Assembly: GCA_023213395.1 (NCBI GenBank)
Contig: CM041465.1
Location: 9,610,001 to 9,674,000 of the forward strand
DNA length: 64,000 bases
Source of the DNA: Cycas panzhihuaensis
Taxonomy: Eukaryota; Cycadophyta
Direction of reading: 5' to 3'
Part shown: positions 33,914-45,768 of the stretch, piece by piece
How the letters are laid out: the number at the start of each line of letters is the position of its first letter
Numbering within the stretch: position 1 is the stretch's first letter
Notes under the pieces: model-generated
The model's database searches: none
Seen by the model: the letters and a program-made list of their open reading frames with translations, nothing else
What the model was told of the DNA's origin: nothing
Position numbers and translations under genes: made by a program

Positions 33914-34769
33914 ATCCCCCACTTAATGGTGGAAGGTCATTTTGAGTGATTCTATTCTAGCCTATGAGGTCTTTATTTGATCCTATTATAAAGCAAACTA
34001 CTTGACACGTTTGTCAAAAACCCTCATGGGGAAGAAAATCCATGGACTTTCTAATCTACTGAACTAGCTTAGGTGGATCTTTAAATGAAGCCAAATATCC
34101 AATTAGTTCAAATGAATATGCAACTAAAATCTACAAAGTCTCCATATGCTGTTTGGTCACCCCCATGCCCTTTTAGGTTTTTATAGGTTATAATTTTCTA
34201 AAACTAGTACAACCCTTATCCTTTCACATTCACAAGAATTTTTCATGAATGGGATAGAGTAGAAACTTACCAATGTATTATATCAATATGATGTACTTAT
34301 TCTATCTCCTAATGTTAAGTGGAGATGGAGGCCCTTAAGCCTAGTTACTATAAAAACTATTCAAAATTCACCTTTTATAGCAATTTGGTAAAGATATCAA
34401 TAATTTGATCTGTTGTAGGGTAGTGTTCCAATTAAATTATGCCATCATAAACAAGTTCTCTAATCAAATGGACCTTTGTACTAATATTCTTGGAACGATC
34501 ATAAAAAATAGGATTCTTTGCAATGTGAATTATAGATTAATTATCTACATACAAGATGGTAGGACTCATTTGGGTGATACCCAAAACATGTAGTAGTCTT
34601 CAAAGCCATGTCACTTCTTTATTAGTCTTAGACACAGTAATGCATTTGATTTTTATAGTTGAATCAACTAAAATCTTTTACCATTTTGATCTCTAGGAAA
34701 TTGGTGCTATGCCAAGAAATATCATATACCCAGAAATGGATCTACTAGTTTCCTTATATTTAGAAAAAA

Positions 34770-34856
<87 letters not shown>

Positions 34857-34944
34857 AGTTTAGATTCTTCATTGAATTCATACAATAGGCCATATTTATT
34901 AGTTACCGTTAAGTACTTTAACACTTGTATTACTACCTACCAGT
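33914..34944 (-). pseudogene. Cop-4 3' untranslated region and RNase H end, truncated
   Basis: The family's 3' region (33914-34330) is followed by RNase H matched to Cop-7 62280-62790. Only the RNase H end of pol remains, as the Cop-B LTR begins at 34945. A long poly-A plus AT microsatellite (34764-34853) interrupts it. The 5' part of this copy is not found right of Cop-B. Confidence 0.78.
34764..34853. repeat. A24 followed by an (AT)n microsatellite
   Basis: About 24 A then about 66 bases of alternating TA. It lies within former RNase H coding sequence. The Tyr/Ile open frame across it (34693-34893, minus) is a by-product. Confidence 0.95.
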
Positions 34945-35613
34945 TGTTGAGAAGACAAGGTCCTAATAACTTGAAACCGATACTAAGATCTAAACTATTT
35001 TACAACTAGTTACAAGAATCGAAACTAAAATTTAACATGCAAGTTCTTAAACCAGTGATAATACAATAAAATAAATTAGAAAGCTAATAAATCACATATA
35101 CACCTGATATAACGTGGTAAAACCCTAGTAATGTGCTAAGGAAATATCCACATAGGAAATGTATCAATCTTTATTATCAAAGAATAGAGAAATATACATA
35201 ATATGTAACAGAATGTTCACAACAATAAAAACCAGCTGCCCAACTCTTCACAGTACATTCAACATATCAAACACCATCAACATAATGAAAAACACCTTAA
35301 ATCCGGCTATATGAGAGAGTCATACAAGGCATAAATCTTGACCATAGAATCTATGGTATTTTGAGTGAACAACCTCAATTCTCTTTACATTTTAGTATGC
35401 TATTCAGTGCTAGCATTTTGGGTTGAGGGATATCACCCTTGAACCCTCTCTTTGTGTAGGGGAGAGGGAGGGGGTTCTGGCACCCCCCGCACCCCCTAGC
35501 GAAGGGGGGCTCCCACCCCTCTTGGAACCCCTCGAGGAAGTTTGGAAGGAAAACTGTATTACCAATCTGTCAAAATTTTAGCCTCCAAAACATTATTGTC
35601 ACATTATCTAACA
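34945..35613 (-). mobile_element. Cop-B 3' LTR
   Basis: About 669 bp, bounded by TGTTGAGAAG on the left and CTAACA on the right (inverted TGTT/AACA ends). Directly right of it lies TCTTCACC, the reverse of a purine-rich tract, then RNase H. It contains the most GC-rich stretch of the window. The 5' LTR is missing. Confidence 0.75.
35441..35536. repeat. GC-rich island with G- and C-runs in Cop-B LTR
   Basis: Runs of three to six G and C on both strands (GGAGAGGGAGGGGG, CACCCCCCGCACCCCC, GAAGGGGGG) in otherwise AT-rich DNA. It could fold into hairpins or G-quadruplexes. Confidence 0.85.
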
Positions 35614-35639
35614 ATCTTCACCTTGATAATAATTTACCT

Positions 35640-37390
35640 AATACCTTTCTTGGACCATTCATCACTTTTTCTATAAGCTAAGAGAAGTCAAATACCATTT
35701 GAACTTCTCTAATAGTAATAATTTTGTGAACATGTCAGAATAATTCTATTTTGTGTTAACCTTCTCAAGTGCCACTCCACCAGCTTCCATAACTTGTCTT
35801 TGTCCTACAATGATAAGCTAGATTCTTTGCTAAGTAAATGGCACTTTGACTGTCACAAAATACCTTTACCTTTCCCTCTTTCCTTCCAAGCTCAATCGAT
35901 AGACTGTACAACTATATTGCTTCTTTACAAGCATGTGCTGCAACAACATATTCAACTTCTGTAGTTGATAATACAATTGTGCTCTGCAATTTTGACATCT
36001 AACTAACTGGACCATTTGCAAGAGTAAATACATAACCTAAAGTAGACATTCTCTTATCTAAATCTCTTGTAAAGTCTAAATCAACATATCCAAAAACTTG
36101 ATTACCTATACCTCCAAAGGTGATACAATAGTCACTTGTGCCTCTCAAATACTGAAGCACCTATTTTACTGTTACCTAATGTTCCTTTCTTGGATTTGAT
36201 ATAAACCTACTAACTACATCGACTGCATCTAAAATGTTAGGTCTTGTACATACCATGGAATACATCAAACTTCTTACCACACTGGAATAAGGTACATACG
36301 ATATATAATCCTTTTCTTCTTCATTACTAAGACTCATACTCGAAGAAAGCTTGAAATGGGAAGCCAATGGGATACTCATTAGTTTCACATTTGCCATACC
36401 AAACTTGGTTAGCACTTTCTCCACATATTTTTACTATGAAAACCATAGCTTACCATTTTTCCTATATCTATGTATCTCCATACCCAAGATTTATTTTGCA
36501 TCTCCTAGATCCTTCATATCAAAAGTGCTAGCTAATTGAGCCTTTAACTTATTGATTTTTACCATGCTCTTGCTTGAAACCAACATGTCATCAATATATA
36601 ATATCAAGATAATGAATAAGCCATTATTCAAGAATTTAAAGTAAACATAATGATCATAGTCACTTCTTTTGAAATTTTGACTCTCCATAAAGGCATTAAA
36701 CTTATTGTACCATTGCCTAGTTGATTGCTTCAGGCCATATAATGTTTTCCTGAGCCTACAAATAAGTCTTTTCCTGCCATTCTATACAAACCCTTTTGGC
36801 TAATCCATATAGATCTCCTCATCTAAATCTCCATGTAGAAAAACTATTTTTACATTTAATTGCTCCAACTCCAAATCAAGAGAAGCTACCAATACTAATA
36901 GAACTCGAATTCAAATAAGTTTGACAACTACTAAAAATATCTCATAAAAGTCAATACCTGCTTTCTGTGTAAAGCCTTTAGCCACTAGTCTTGCCCTGTA
37001 TTTGTCAACCTTCCTATCAACATTTATTTTCTTCTTGAAAACCCATTTGTAACTAACAATTTTCCTGCCATGTGGAAGTTCTACCAAGTTCCATAAATTA
37101 TTTTTCTTTAAAGCATCTATCTCTTCCTGCATAGCCCTCTTCTACTTCTCATTATGGATATCATCTATTCCTTCTTGATAGCATGTAGGCTCACCATCAT
37201 TTGAAACCAAAGCAATAGAAATAGAAGGGCTGTACCTGTTAGGTGGATTACTAACTCATGCAAATCTTCTAACAATTGGTGGAGTAGTGCCCACATACTC
37301 CTGTAAATCCACTATAGATTCATCTTTAGAAAGATCTTCTTGCTTTTTTATTTCCAAAGATGGCTAGGTCTCAAGCTTGACCTATTGATG
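35640..37390 (-). pseudogene. Cop-B reverse transcriptase and RNase H, broken
   Basis: RT starts near 37132 (W-N-L-V-E-L-P, then Y-K-W-V-F-K-K and Y-K-A/Y-R-A-R-L-V-A-K-G-F). It continues to the Y-I-D-D-M-L catalytic motif near 36585 and to 36176. RNase H follows to about 35640. Open stretches remain at 36911-37132, 36491-36688 and 36176-36424. The protein differs clearly from Cop-A, so this is a separate copia family. Stops and frameshifts disable it. Confidence 0.88.
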
Positions 37391-37391
37391 T

Positions 37392-38180
37392 TTAATTATC
37401 TAATTTTAGAAAGGGAGATTTATCAAATATGTTATCTCTATTAATAGTGATTTTGTAGGCAGTAGGATCCCACAACCTGTATCCCTTCACACCATCTCTA
37501 TCACTATAACCAATAAAGACACATCTCTTAGATTTTGGGTCTAACTTTGAACATTGACTTTTATTAGTTAAGGCATAAGCATCATAACAAAAAACTTTCA
37601 AATTTAAATAGCCACATAGATGTCTAGTCCATACCTCTTTAGGAATCTTATAGTCTATTGCAAGTGATAGTGATCTATTTACCAAATAGCAAGCTGTTTG
37701 AACAACTTCTGCCCATAAGCCTTACTCCACTCCTGCATTACTTAGCATGCTTCTTGCTCTTTCTAAGAGTGTCCTATTCATGCGCTTAACTATGCCATTC
37801 TGTTATGGAGTATAGCTAATGCTCTTATGCCTTTTGATCTAAGCTTCTCTACAATAGTTCTTAAACTCCAAGGAGTTGAACTCACCTCCATTGTCAGTTC
37901 TTAAACATTTGATTAACTTTCTAGTGCTCTTCATAACTAGAGCCTTGAACTATTTAAACACACTGAAAACTTTAGATTTCTTTTTAAAAAAATAGACCCA
38001 TACCTTTCTGGAGTAATCATCTATAAATATGACAAAGTATAATGATCCTCTATAAGATATTGTAGGGGATGGTCCCCATACATCTGAATGTACGTAATCC
38101 AAAACACCTTTACTAGTGTGACTCCCTACTTTAAATCTGAGTCTACACTACTTTCTAAAAATATAATATTTGCAAAAAGA
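37392..38180 (-). pseudogene. Cop-B integrase, broken
   Basis: Shows H-S-D-V-W-G-P, F-I-D-D-Y-S-R, R-T-D-N-G-G-E-F (catalytic Asp) and N-G-I-V-K-R-M-N-R-T, where the catalytic Glu is Lys. The C-terminal part is open at 37392-37685 (97 codons) with R-C-V-F-I-G-Y. Inactive because of the Glu-to-Lys change and stops. Confidence 0.88.
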
Positions 38181-38845
38181 CAAATATAAAAGATGTAAGT
38201 TAGGAAGTAACTTATGGTTTATCAACACCTTAAGTCCTCTCTCACTCATGTTCCCAAGGTACTGACATCTATACTTCCTAGTAAAATATAAAGGTTTCCT
38301 TTCTTTAAGGCTTTCATAACAACCAAGACACCCTTTAACACCTTTAAGACTCCTTCATGACTTGTGTACTTATAACCACCAAAATCTAGTTCACCCAAGG
38401 AAATTAGATTCTTTTTTAGATCAGGTACATGTCTAACTTTAGTTAATGTTCTCACTGTACCATCAAATATTTTACTGACACTACTAATAGCCATTATCAT
38501 CTAAGAAATATCATTTCCCATAATCACATCACCACCATCAAGAGGTTGGTATGATGAAAACCAACTCTTGCGTGGACACATGTGGTGTGAAGCACCCAAA
38601 TCTAATAACCAATCATGATGATAATGGGAAACATTATAAGCAACCAAGACATCATCATCTGCAGCTTGATTCAACTCCACTTGATTAGCCTCCTTAGCAG
38701 GATCTTCCTTTTACTAGAACTCCTTCCTTTTGTAGTAATCCTTCTTGAGGTGACCTATCTTATTATAGTGCAAGCATCTGCGCTTACTCTTCTTGCCTTT
38801 TGACTTTGAGGTCAATGTATCCCTAGAGCTTTGTCCTCTCTTAAG
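38181..38845 (-). pseudogene. Cop-B protease and gag zinc knuckle, 5'-truncated
   Basis: A zinc-knuckle remnant at about 38740-38790 reads C-L-H-Y-N-K-I-G-H and ends Y where the last Cys belongs. The protease site near 38600 reads L-D-L-G-A-S, with Leu for the usual Ser/Thr. The protease C-terminal part is open at 38246-38500. Upstream gag stops abruptly near 38845 against Cop-5 in the opposite orientation, so the 5' end and 5' LTR are lost. Confidence 0.82.
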
Positions 38846-40560
38846 AAATGAGGATATCATTCCCAACTCAAGGATCTCGAGAAGCCCGCTAGCTCAATAA
38901 GGATATACGACCAGATGAGGTGGGCAAAACTGGCACTCAGAGTGCCCATAGAGCAAGGATATAGGAATCATTATATACTGAGCTTGAACTAGTAGAATTG
39001 TACCTTACTCTTAATGAAGAGCCCTTAACATACCAAGAAGCTGTAAAGCATAGAGCTTGGAGAAACGCCATGAATGAAGAGTACTAATCTCTTATCAAGA
39101 ACGGTATATGGGAGCTCGTTGATCTACCACTTGGCATAAAGGTAGTTCAAAATAAATTGGTGTTAAAAAATAAATATAGATCAGGCGGCACCCTTGAAAA
39201 ACACAAGGCGAGGTTGGTAGCTAAAGGATTTACACAAAAGGAAGGCATTGACTACACTGAAGTCTTTACACCTACAACCAAGTGGCCTATAATTAGAACT
39301 CTTATGGCCTTAGCTGCTCAATAGGGTTGGAAAATCTACCAACTCGATATTAAGACCACGTTTTTCAATGGAGATCTTGAAGAAGAAATTTATATGGCTC
39401 AATTAGAAGGATATGAGATCGAAGGTTAAGAGCATAAGGTTTGCAGGCTCATAAAGTCCTTATATGGCCTTAAACAAGCCCCTCGTACTTGGTTTGCCAA
39501 GTTATCTGAAAGGATGAGGCAACTTGGATACGAGGTTTGTGACTATCAAGATATTGATACAACATTGTTCATCAAGCGCCATAAGGATAAAGTCACTTAT
39601 CTCATAATCTTTATGGATGACATGCTAGTAATGGGTAATAATGAACAGGCAATAAGCCAGCTAAAAAAGGACCTTGGTAAAATATTCGAATTGTCTAACC
39701 TTAGTTTGATGAAATATTACTTGGGAATTGAAGTAACACAAAAGAATGGAAAAATTTTCCTCTCCCAAGAAAAATACATCAACGATCTTCTAACCAAGTT
39801 TTAGTTAGAAGATGCTTGACCAGTGATGTTACCTATGGATCCTAACACCAAATTCTTAGCTAAAGGTAACACTAGGGAGGTAGACGTAACACTCTATAGG
39901 AAACTTGTAGGTAGTCTCATCTACACTACCAATACAAGGCCAGATATTATACACTTTATCAGTATTCTTGCTCGTTACATGACAAATCCTAAGTAGAATC
40001 ATTAGTAGACAGTAGTGCGAGTGTTGAGATACCTTAAGATGACCAGCAAATATGGTCTATTGTATAAACCTAATTCAAACTTCAAGATTTCTGCATACAC
40101 AGACTTAGATTTTGCGGGAGATAAAGACACAGGAAGATCTACGTCTAGGTATGTAACGTTTCTTGGAATAGCATGAATATCATGGAGATCCAGACGGTAA
40201 AATATAGTTACAGATTCAACTGCTAAAGCTGAATACATTGCTACTTTTGAGACCAGTAAAGAGGTGATATGGCTGAGAAAATGATTGGAAACATTGAATA
40301 TCACCCAAATAAGTCCTACGAGTCTTCATGTGGATAATTAATCAACAATCTGCATGGCAAAAAATCCTATATTTTATGATCGTACTAAATATATAAGTAC
40401 GAAAGTCCATAGGATTAGGGAACTTGTTCATGACGATATAATTTAATTAGATTACTATCCCACATTAGATCAAGTGGCTGATATCTTCACCAAACCATTG
40501 CAAAAGGTGAAGTTTGAACAGTTCCAAAGGTAGCTCAGCCTTAGGGCCTCCATCTTCGAT
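38846..40560 (+). pseudogene. Cop-5 reverse transcriptase and RNase H (Cop-A family), 5'-truncated
   Basis: One plus-strand frame begins in the integrase-RT linker (F-P-T-Q-G near 38860) and runs through RT to the end of RNase H (about 40545). The RT has M-D-D-M-L at 39613-39624, with the longest open part at 39514-39804. Stops stand at Gln and Trp positions; near 39995 three of six codons (Q, W, Q in Cop-3) are TAG. Gag, protease and integrase are missing. Confidence 0.9.
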
Positions 40561-41010
40561 TGATCAAAGAAGATGGCAACAGGATCATCATACTCTATTC
40601 TCTTCGTGAAAACCCCTTGTGGGTGCGGAAGAATAAGAGTAAGTCTCTGCTCTATCCTCTTTGTGAAAACCCCATGTGGGCACAAAAGGATAAGGTTTGT
40701 ACTTGTTTTGGAAAATCAAAACCTGTGAAAACCCAAAAGGGCATAGGGGATGACCAAACAGTATATGGAGACTTAGCAGATTAAGCTACACATTTAAGTT
40801 ACTTGGCTATCAGGCTACATCAAAGATCCACCTTAGCCATTTTAATTTATAAAAGGGGCTATAGATCTTAGAAAGTTCATGGGTTTTTATTCCCTATGAG
40901 GGTTTTCCTACAAAAGCGTCATTTAGAATTTCAATATAATAATGAGGCTCAAATGAAGACCTCATAGAATAGATTTTTTGAAAATGACCTTCCACCATTA
41001 AGGGGGGGAT
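40561..41010 (+). other. Cop-5 3' untranslated region with repeated motif and polypurine tract
   Basis: Contains two copies of a GTGAAAACCCC-TTGTGGG-like motif (40606-40625 and 40663-40682), about 57 bp apart, kept in Cop-3, -4, -6 and -7. Ends in AAGGGGGGGAT, the polypurine tract. Confidence 0.75.
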
Positions 41011-41322
41011 TAAAAGAGGTTAATGTATCAAGGTCATTTGTGTAGATTACTTATGTTACCTTAGGATATATTATTAGCATTAGTCTCTTAATGAAATGTA
41101 TTTTATGTGCATTTAGATGTAATTTCAGGTTCATGTCATTAGGTGAGAAAATCCTAACCCTAATGCTCACCCTCGATAATAAAAGGTGAAATCTCAAGGA
41201 GGGAGTAATTATTCATTCTCACCTCCAAGCTTGCTCTCATATATTATTTCATCTTCTTTTTCATTCTCCATTACCATTGTGTGTATGTGAGTGATTTATC
41301 TCCTAGATTAATCCTCCTTTCA
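41011..41322 (+). mobile_element. Cop-5 3' LTR
   Basis: About 312 bp, starting TAAAAGAGGTTAATG (TG mutated to TA) and ending CCTCCTTTCA. It is abutted by Cop-3 internal sequence, with no primer site or leader between. It could also be read as the left LTR of a joined Cop-5/Cop-3 structure. Confidence 0.75.
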
Positions 41323-41330
41323 TGGTGCTC

Positions 41331-43390
41331 CAACAAGGTTTTTATACATTCACAACGTAAAATTATCATCACTAGAGATGTTATCTTTACAAAGACTGAA
41401 GATCAATTACTAAGACTTGACTCCAAGATGCCTTTATACCGATTTAATGATGCTACTGAATTTGATGTCCAAATTCTAAAATTTAGGGGGGGAGATGTTC
41501 AATAGTTATTCAAAATCTTAGAATATGACAATAAAGTCTCAGAGGATACAAGATGTGACTCCCAACCAATGTGTACACATCGAGCACCATCATTTGTGAA
41601 CAACCAAGTTGAAAACAGAAAAGCCATAGCAGAAGGATCATCTTCCCCAACATCTATAGCTGGCCCATCTTCTCCAGTATCATCAACTTCCTCCATGCTA
41701 AACATTTCACATAATCCTTTTCAGGATCAAAATGAAGACTAAGAGGCTATGGAAATGAAAACCTCATTCCCAACTCGAGGTTTTTGTGAAGCATACCAGC
41801 TTCACAAGGATATACAACCAGATGAGGTAGACAAAATTGGTACTAAAAGTGCTCATAGAGCAAGGATGCATGAATCACTTTTCGTTGTGCTTGAACCAAT
41901 AGAATTGCACCCTACTCTTAATGAAGAGCCCCTAATATACGAAGAAGCTGTAAAGCATGCAGCTTAGAGAAAGGTAGTTCAAAATAAATGGGTGTTCAAA
42001 AATAAGTACAAATCAGATGGTACCCTAGAAAAATACAAGGCAAGGTTGGTAGCAAAAGGATTCATGCAAAGGGAAGGCATCAACTACACCAAAATATTTG
42101 CTCCTACAACCAAGTGGCTTATAATCATAACTCTTATAGCCTTGGCTACTCAACAAGGTTGGAAAATCCACCAACTCGATGTTAAGACCACATTTCTCAA
42201 CGGGGACCTTAAAGAAGAAATTTACATGGCTCAGCTAGAAGGATACGAGATTGTCGGTCAGGAGCATAAGGTTTGCAAGCTCAAAACGTCCTTATACGGC
42301 CTAAAGCAAGCCCCTCATGCTTGGTTTACCAAGTTATCTAAAAGAATGAGGCAACTTGGATATGAGATTTGTGACTATCAAGATATTGATGCAACATTAT
42401 TCATCAAGTGTCAAAATGATAAAGTCACTTATCTCTTAATCTTTGTGGATGACATGCTAATAATGGGAAATAGTGAACAGGTAATCAACTAGCTGAAGAA
42501 GGACCTTGCTAAAACTTTTGAATTGTCTGACCTTAGGTTGATGAAATATTACTTGGGAATTGAAGTAACTCAAAAGAATAGCAAAACCTTTCTCTCCCAA
42601 GAAAAATATATCAATGATCTTCTGATAAAGTTTCAGTTGGAAGGTGCTCGATTAGTGGATATACCTATGGATCCTAATATTAAACTCTCAGTTGATGGTG
42701 ACATTAGGGAGGCAAATGCAACACTCTACATACAACTTGTAGGTAGTCTTATCTATACTACTAACACAAGGCCAGATATTTTACACTTTGTTGGCATTCT
42801 TACAAGATTCATGACAAATCCTAAGCAGAATCATTGGCAAGTTATAATACGAGTGTTGAGGTACCTAAAGACAACCATCAAATATGGTCTGTTGTATGAA
42901 ACTAATGTAGAATTTAAACTTTATGCATACATAGAATCAGACTTTACTGGAGATAAAGACATAGGAAGATCTACATCTAGGTACATAACATTTCTTGGAA
43001 CATCACCGATATCATGGAGATCCAGACAACAAAAGATAGTTATAGACTCAACCGCTGAAGCTGAGTATATTGCTACTTTTGATACAAGAAAGGAGGTGAT
43101 ATAACTTAGAAAATTGTTGAATACATTAAATACCACCCAAATAAGTTCTACTAGCTTACATGTAGATAATCAATCTACAATCCAAATGGCTAAAAATCCT
43201 GTATTTCATTATCGTACTAAACATATAAGTACGAAAGTCTAGAGGATTAGAGAACTAGTTTATGATGGCACAATTCAACTGGAGTACTGCCCCACAACAG
43301 ATCAAGTGGTCAATATTTTCACCAAACTACTGAAGAGGGTGAAGTTTGAATAGTTCCGAAAGTAACTTGGCCTTAGGGCCTCCATCTCTA
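41331..43390 (+). pseudogene. Cop-3 integrase end, reverse transcriptase and RNase H, 5'-truncated
   Basis: Starts inside the integrase C-terminal part (T-R-D-V-I-F), then linker (41500-41740), RT and RNase H to about 43365. RT has F-V-D-D-M-L (Asp pair 42448-42453). Long open parts at 41992-42492 (166 codons) and 42523-43104 (193 codons) make it one of the best-kept RTs here. An in-frame loss of 75 bp near 41973 removes the start of the RT domain seen in Cop-5 (39062-39140). Confidence 0.92.
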
Positions 43391-43828
43391 GCTGATTAAA
43401 GGAGATGACAATAGGACCATCATACTCTGTCTCATTTATGAAAATCCCTTGTGGGCACGGGAGGATGAGAGTAAGTCTCTGCTCTATCCCATTCGTGGAA
43501 ACCCCTTGTGGCCACAAAAGGATAAGGGTTGTATCATTTTAGAAAATTAGAACCTGTGAAAACCTAAAAAGGCATAGGGGATAACCAAATAGTATATGGA
43601 GACTCAGTAGATTTTAGCTGCAAAATTCATTGTGCTAATTGGCTATCTGGCTTCATTTAAAGAGCCGCATGAGCTAAGTTAGTAGATTAGAAAATTTGTG
43701 GGGTTTCTTCCCCATGAGGGTTCCCTACAAACATGTCATAGTAGTTTGCTTTATAAGAGGTTCAAATGAAGACCTCATATGATAGAATAAAATAGAATGA
43801 AATGACCTTCTACCATTAAGGGAGATAT
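43391..43828 (+). other. Cop-3 3' untranslated region
   Basis: Two CCCTTGTGG motif copies at 43446 and 43503 (57 bp apart), further family-conserved sequence, and a weak polypurine tract (AAGGGAGATAT) before the LTR. No gene. Confidence 0.75.
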
Positions 43829-44126
43829 TGAAAAGGGTTAATGTCACAAGGTCATTACATTAGTTGATTATGTCTAAAAAGGGTCTTAAGTGAACTTTAA
43901 ATTAGATCACTTAAGTGAAATGCACTTTCATATGCATTATGTGTAATTTCATTTCACCTAACTCTAATGCTCCCTCTCTCAATATAAAAGTAAAAGCTCA
44001 ATGGAGGAGATTCATTCTTACCTCCCCATTTTGTGAGAGCTACTTTCTTTCTCTCAAGTCTCTCTTGCTCCCATGTTTGCCTTTGTGTTTAGTACATGGA
44101 GATGAAGGATAGATCCACTCTTTTCA
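43829..44126 (+). mobile_element. Cop-3 3' LTR
   Basis: 298 bp, TGAAAAGGGTTAATG to ACTCTTTTCA, a clean Cop-A reference LTR. TATAAAAG at 43983-43990 is the likely TATA box. Confidence 0.93.
43983..43990 (+). promoter_or_regulatory. TATA box candidate in Cop-A LTR
   Basis: TATAAAAG, also readable on the minus strand of the 44999 and 61515 LTRs as the reverse complement of TTTTATATTG. Motif and position only. Confidence 0.5.
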
Positions 44127-44998
44127 AGGTAAACCTAGGATAAAAAAAATTTGTATGAAATTTAAAATGCTAAAAACAACTTTTAAATAAACTTTTTAAT
44201 ATATACTTCTTAGTGTTTTATGGAAAAACTAGGTAGCATGTTGGTTGTGCAATAGGCACTTTTATTTTTGGTGGGAGAAGAAGAGGAGAAAGTGGGGTCA
44301 CCAACAAGCTCCAAGCATTCTCAATCTACACGAAAATAAATTGTAGCAAGTCTCTACCTATCAAGTTAGAATCATATAATAATATTTTCATATCTAATAA
44401 TGAAAAATGCTACCAACTAAAATTTAAATAATAAGTTAAAACCTAACAATAACTTGGTGTAAAAGAGCCTCAGAAATGGTAATATTTCTACTACTTTCTA
44501 AGCCCAATAGGCAATACCAGTCCTCCTTTCCTTCAACTAGGCATCCACACAAAGGATAATTAAAGTATAGATAAGAAAAAAAAAGTTGAAATCAATAAGT
44601 GAAAAAGCATAAAATAGAAAGTAACTCAATGACAAAAAGGGACAAATAAATAATTGGGAAAGAGTAGGAAATCTTAGCAGTGTGGATGGTGTTGCCCTAA
44701 CTCTTAGTGAAGAAGGGATGTTGGTGATATTCTGCTCTAATGAAAGAGTGCTTCAACAACTACTAATGTCTAGTCTCCAAGCCAACTTTGGAAGCTAATA
44801 AGCAATTTTGAAAGCAATGGAAATTCTGCATAAATTTTAATAACATAACCATTTAAAATTTTACCTCCCTTCTAATCAAATGAGAGGGGTTTAAATAGAA
44901 AAAAATAGGGGCAAGGACCATGGTTTTGGGCCCATAGTTTATTATAATACCATGGGTCAAATTCATAGGTAAATTATCCATTATTTTAGTTCCAATTA
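44127..44998. other. Stretch without a recognised gene
   Basis: About 870 bp of AT-rich sequence between Cop-3 and Cop-6. No open frame of note, no LTR pair and no repeat recognised. It may be the older target DNA. Confidence 0.5.
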
Positions 44999-45296
44999 TG
45001 AAAAGAGTGGATCTATCCTTCATCTTCATGCACTAAATATAAAGGCAAACATGGGAGTAAGAGAGACTTGAGAGAAAGATAGTAGCTCTCATAAAATGGG
45101 GAGGTAAGAATGAGCCTCCTCTATTGATATTTTACTTTTATATTGAGAGGGGGAGCATTAGAGTCAAGTGAAATGAAATTACATATAATATAGATGAAAG
45201 TGTTTTTTACTTAAGTGCTCTAATTTAAAGTTCACTTAAAATCCTTTTTAGAAATAATTAACTAATATAATGACCTTATGATATTAACCTATTTTA
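44999..45296 (-). mobile_element. Cop-6 3' LTR
   Basis: 298 bp, TGAAAAGAGTGG to ACCTATTTTA (end CA mutated to TA). Minus orientation; the polypurine tract reverse (ATCTTCCCCTTAATGG) lies to its right. Confidence 0.92.
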
Positions 45297-45768
45297 ATCT
45301 TCCCCTTAATGGTAGAAGGTTATTTCATATTATTTTATTCTATTCTATGAGGTCTTCATTTGAGCCTCTTATAAAGCATACTATGACACTTTTGTGGGAA
45401 ACCCTCATGGGGATGAAAACCCATGGACTTTTTAATCTACTAACTTAGCTTAGGCAGCTCTTTAAGTGAAGTTAGACAACTAATCAATATAATGAATTTT
45501 GTAGTTAAAATCTATTGAGTCTCCACATATCATTTGGTCATCCCCCATGCCCTTTCAAGTTTTCATAGGTTCTAATTTTCTAAAGTGATACAACCTTTAT
45601 CTTTTTGCACCCACAAGGGGTTTTCATGAATGGAATAGAGTAGAGACTTACTCTTGTCTTTCTATGCCCACAAGGGGTTTTCACAAATGAGATAGAGTAT
45701 GATGGTCCTATTGTCATCTCCTTTAATCAATTAGAGATGGAGGTCCTAAGGCTGAGTTACCTTCAAAA
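45297..45768 (-). other. Cop-6 3' untranslated region
   Basis: Carries the family's repeated CCACAAGGGGTTTTCA motif (near 45611 and 45669), here in reverse. No gene. Confidence 0.75.

Noticed and set aside
34693-34893. Open frame with a long Tyr-Ile repeat.
   Set aside because: Pure translation of the AT microsatellite.
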